A stretch of 6,699 nucleotides of DNA from an uncultured Eubacteriales bacterium (GTDB taxonomy: Bacteria; Bacillota; Clostridia; Oscillospirales; CAG-272), in contig CAKTAA010000117.1 of NCBI GenBank assembly GCA_934526185.1, forward strand, positions 1-6,699, written 5' to 3'. The stretch's first letter is position 1. The number at the start of each line of letters is the position of its first letter. This document shows positions 5,356 through 6,699 of this stretch, piece after piece. The notes beneath the pieces were generated by a model. The model was not told where the DNA came from, searched no databases, and was given only the letters and a program-made list of their open reading frames with translations. The position numbers were made by a program, and so were the translations under genes.

Positions 5356-6576
5356 ATGAACATGAACGCAGTAGGTATTGATGTTGCCAAAAGAAAAAGC
5401 ACAGTGGCAGTTCTCCGTCCAGGTGGTGAAGTTGTTGTAAAACCTTTTGACATTCCACATTTGACTAACGATTTCAAATCGCTCACCAGCCTCCTACATT
5501 CCCTGGAGGGTGAAACCCGCATCGTCATGGAGTGTACCGGACGATACTACGAACCGGTTGCCCGGACACTGTCACAGGCGGGATTCTTTGTAAGTGCCGT
5601 GAATCCCCAGATCATCCGTAACTTTCAGGGACAGGACAACCCTCTCCGCAAAGTAAAGTCGGATAAGGCTGATTCTGTAAAAATCGCTCGATATGCACTT
5701 GACAGCTGGGTCAATCTGAAACAATATAGTCTTATGGATGAAATACGCACTCAACTCAAAACAATGAACCGCCAGTTTGATTTCTATACGAAACACAAAA
5801 CGGCAATGAAGAACAACCTGATCGGCCTCGTCGACCAGACTTATCCGGGTGCCAATACCTACTTTGACAGTCCAGCCCGTGAGGATGGAAGCCAGAAATG
5901 GGTAGATTTCCTTGACACCTACTGGCATGTCGATCGTGTTCGTGAAATGTCCTTAAAAGCTTTCACTGACCACTACCAAAAGTGGTGCAGCCGTAAGAAG
6001 TACAACTTCAGCAAAACGAAAGCTGAAGAAATCTATGGAACAGCTAAAGGACTGATCCCCGTACTTCCGAAAGATGATTTTACCAAACGTATCATCAAAC
6101 AGGCGATAGAACAGCTAAATGCTGCTTCTCAGACTGTGGAGCAGTTGCGTTCACTTATGAATGAAACAGCTGCCCAGTTGCCCGAATATCCGGTCGTTAT
6201 GGCAATGAAAGGTGTTGGCCCATCTCTTGGTCCACAGCTCATGGCTGAAATCGGGGATGTGACCCGTTTTACTCATAAAGGCGCCCTCACAGCATTTGCA
6301 GGAGTAGATCCCGGTGTTAATGATTCCGGAGACTATTCCCAGAAAAGTGTTCATACTTCCAAGCACGGTTCTCCTGTCTTGCGAAAGACTCTGTTTCAGA
6401 TCATGGATGTCCTTATTAAGACCAAACCTGACGATCCCGTGTATCTGTTCATGGATAAGAAACGTGCACAAGGCAAGCCGTACTATGTCTATATGACAGC
6501 TGGAGCCAATAAGTTTCTGCGCATTTACTATGGTCGGGTAAAAGAATATCTTGCCTCCCGGCCTGTATCCGAGTAA
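5356..6576 (+). CDS. IS110-family DEDD transposase (bridge-RNA-guided recombinase)
   Basis: A 406-residue, apparently intact IS110 transposase. The N-terminal RuvC-like DEDD domain shows D9 (GIDVAK), E59 (MECTG) and D103/D106 in KSDKADSVKIA. A long helical, probably coiled-coil middle runs from about 125 to 275. The C-terminal Tnp (Transposase_20) domain contains MKGVGPSLGPQLMAEIGD (284-301) and TAFAGVDPGVNDSG (312-325). S324 aligns with the serine that forms the covalent link to DNA in IS110 enzymes; this assignment rests on motif position. AAGGAG (5341-5346) lies 9 nt before the ATG at 5356; a second ATG at 5362 is a weaker alternative. All catalytic residues are present and there is no frameshift, so with the bridge RNA just upstream on the same strand the element looks active. 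Confidence 0.95.
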   Translation: MNMNAVGIDVAKRKSTVAVLRPGGEVVVKPFDIPHLTNDFKSLTSLLHSLEGETRIVMECTGRYYEPVARTLSQAGFFVSAVNPQIIRNFQGQDNPLRKVKSDKADSVKIARYALDSWVNLKQYSLMDEIRTQLKTMNRQFDFYTKHKTAMKNNLIGLVDQTYPGANTYFDSPAREDGSQKWVDFLDTYWHVDRVREMSLKAFTDHYQKWCSRKKYNFSKTKAEEIYGTAKGLIPVLPKDDFTKRIIKQAIEQLNAASQTVEQLRSLMNETAAQLPEYPVVMAMKGVGPSLGPQLMAEIGDVTRFTHKGALTAFAGVDPGVNDSGDYSQKSVHTSKHGSPVLRKTLFQIMDVLIKTKPDDPVYLFMDKKRAQGKPYYVYMTAGANKFLRIYYGRVKEYLASRPVSE

Positions 6577-6594
6577 CCACCTATACTTTTCTTC

Positions 6595-6624
6595 AGACCG
6601 GCATTTTATGGCGGTCTTATTTTG
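6595..6624 (+). terminator. Terminator of the transposase gene, inside the IS right end
   Basis: AGACCG (6595-6600) pairs with CGGTCT (6612-6617). Past a G-G mismatch, CAT pairs with ATG (6602-6604 with 6608-6610), leaving a TTT loop. TATTTT follows at 6618-6623. The hairpin begins 18 nt after the stop codon. The T run is interrupted by A, so termination may be partial. Confidence 0.6.
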
Positions 6625-6627
6625 GTA
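6622..6627 (+). promoter_or_regulatory. Right-end -35 half of the circle-junction promoter
   Basis: TTGGTA (4 of 6 to TTGACA) lies 13 bp before the right core. In the integrated element the sequence 17 bp downstream is host flank. Joined to the left end in the circle, it pairs with TACAAT at 5077-5082. It points toward the left-end bridge RNA, so guide expression would rise when the element is excised. Confidence 0.55.
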
Positions 6628-6642
6628 CCTACTTTTCAACCT

Positions 6643-6699
6643 GTATAAAATTTTCAATGTTCTTTAAATTTTAGCTTGACTTTTTATTTGCAGGCTTAT
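6643..6699 (+). other. Right host flank, AT-rich intergenic DNA
   Basis: This 57-nt stretch was directly upstream of the DUF2812 gene before the insertion. Stop codons are frequent in the frames I read on the - strand, so I see no coding sequence in it. TTGACT (6676-6681) is a good -35 on the + strand whose -10 would fall just past the window edge, which suggests a rightward gene beginning outside. Confidence 0.35.

Larger units (their letters stand above)
5073..6642 (+). mobile_element. Complete IS110-family insertion sequence
   Basis: The interval holds one intact IS110-family transposase with a long non-coding left end (about 280 nt) and a short right end (about 65 nt), the layout of the IS110 group, whose bridge RNA lies upstream of the transposase. 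I set the ends at two CT dinucleotides, 5073-5074 and 6641-6642. With this choice all four guide segments of the bridge RNA match the flanks and ends, and a junction promoter with a 17-bp spacer appears. One copy of the core belongs to the element, so its length is 1568 bp. There are no clear terminal inverted repeats, as usual for this group, and no target duplication beyond the core. The predicted empty site joins ...GTACCCC to CT to GTATAA.... Confidence 0.85.

Noticed and set aside
5073..6642. Terminal inverted repeats or target-site duplication for the IS
   Set aside because: None found beyond the 2-bp core, which is normal for the IS110 group and is no sign of a broken element.
6151..6657. 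168-codon open frame on the - strand opposite the transposase
   Set aside because: It is antisense to the conserved Tnp domain of an intact transposase, crosses the terminator and the IS right boundary, and resembles no known protein.
1..6699. CRISPR array, tRNA or rRNA genes, phage genes
   Set aside because: I found no regularly spaced repeat, tRNA-like or rRNA-like sequence and no phage structural genes in the window.

Overview
The window reads as chromosomal DNA from a low-to-moderate GC Gram-positive anaerobe, most likely a member of Clostridia. The grounds are strong AAGGAG-type ribosome binding sites, a DUF2148 ferredoxin-like protein, a DUF2812 membrane protein, a RarD-type permease, and close relatives of these that are typical of Firmicutes. 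This is inference; no rRNA or taxonomic marker is present.

Left part: the 3' end of a hybrid sensor histidine kinase with a C-terminal receiver domain (2-619, +) meets a small cysteine-rich DUF2148 protein (699-1247, -) across a shared bidirectional terminator. A divergent intergenic region (1248-1475) holds a promoter for each direction and a 27-bp near-perfect palindrome over the rightward promoter. The rightward operon has three genes, each gap being 12 nt: an arginase-superfamily protein of the formimidoylglutamase type (1476-2549), a sugar-phosphate-type nucleotidyltransferase (2562-3485) and a RarD/EamA permease (3498-4412). The permease gene overlaps the 3' end of a convergent DUF2812 membrane-protein gene (4386-5060, -) by 27 bp.

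Right part: a complete IS110-family insertion sequence (about 1.57 kb, 5073-6642) sits immediately upstream of the DUF2812 gene. It encodes an intact DEDD transposase (5356-6576). The roughly 280 nt before the transposase is not empty: it reads as a bridge RNA (about 5089-5272) with a 5' hairpin, a target-binding loop and a donor-binding loop. I could match all four guide segments to DNA in this window: 8/8 to the right flank, 7/9 to the left flank, 7/7 to the right end of the element and 5/6 plus a G-T wobble to the left end. All four share a CT core. The same boundaries predict a promoter made only when the ends are joined in a circle: a -35 in the right end and a -10 in the left end, with a 17-bp spacer.

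The element landed on the Shine-Dalgarno sequence of the DUF2812 gene. Because the CT core is present at both ends, that site was kept while upstream promoter DNA was displaced by about 1.57 kb. The bridge RNA and its guide matches are the most notable content of the window.
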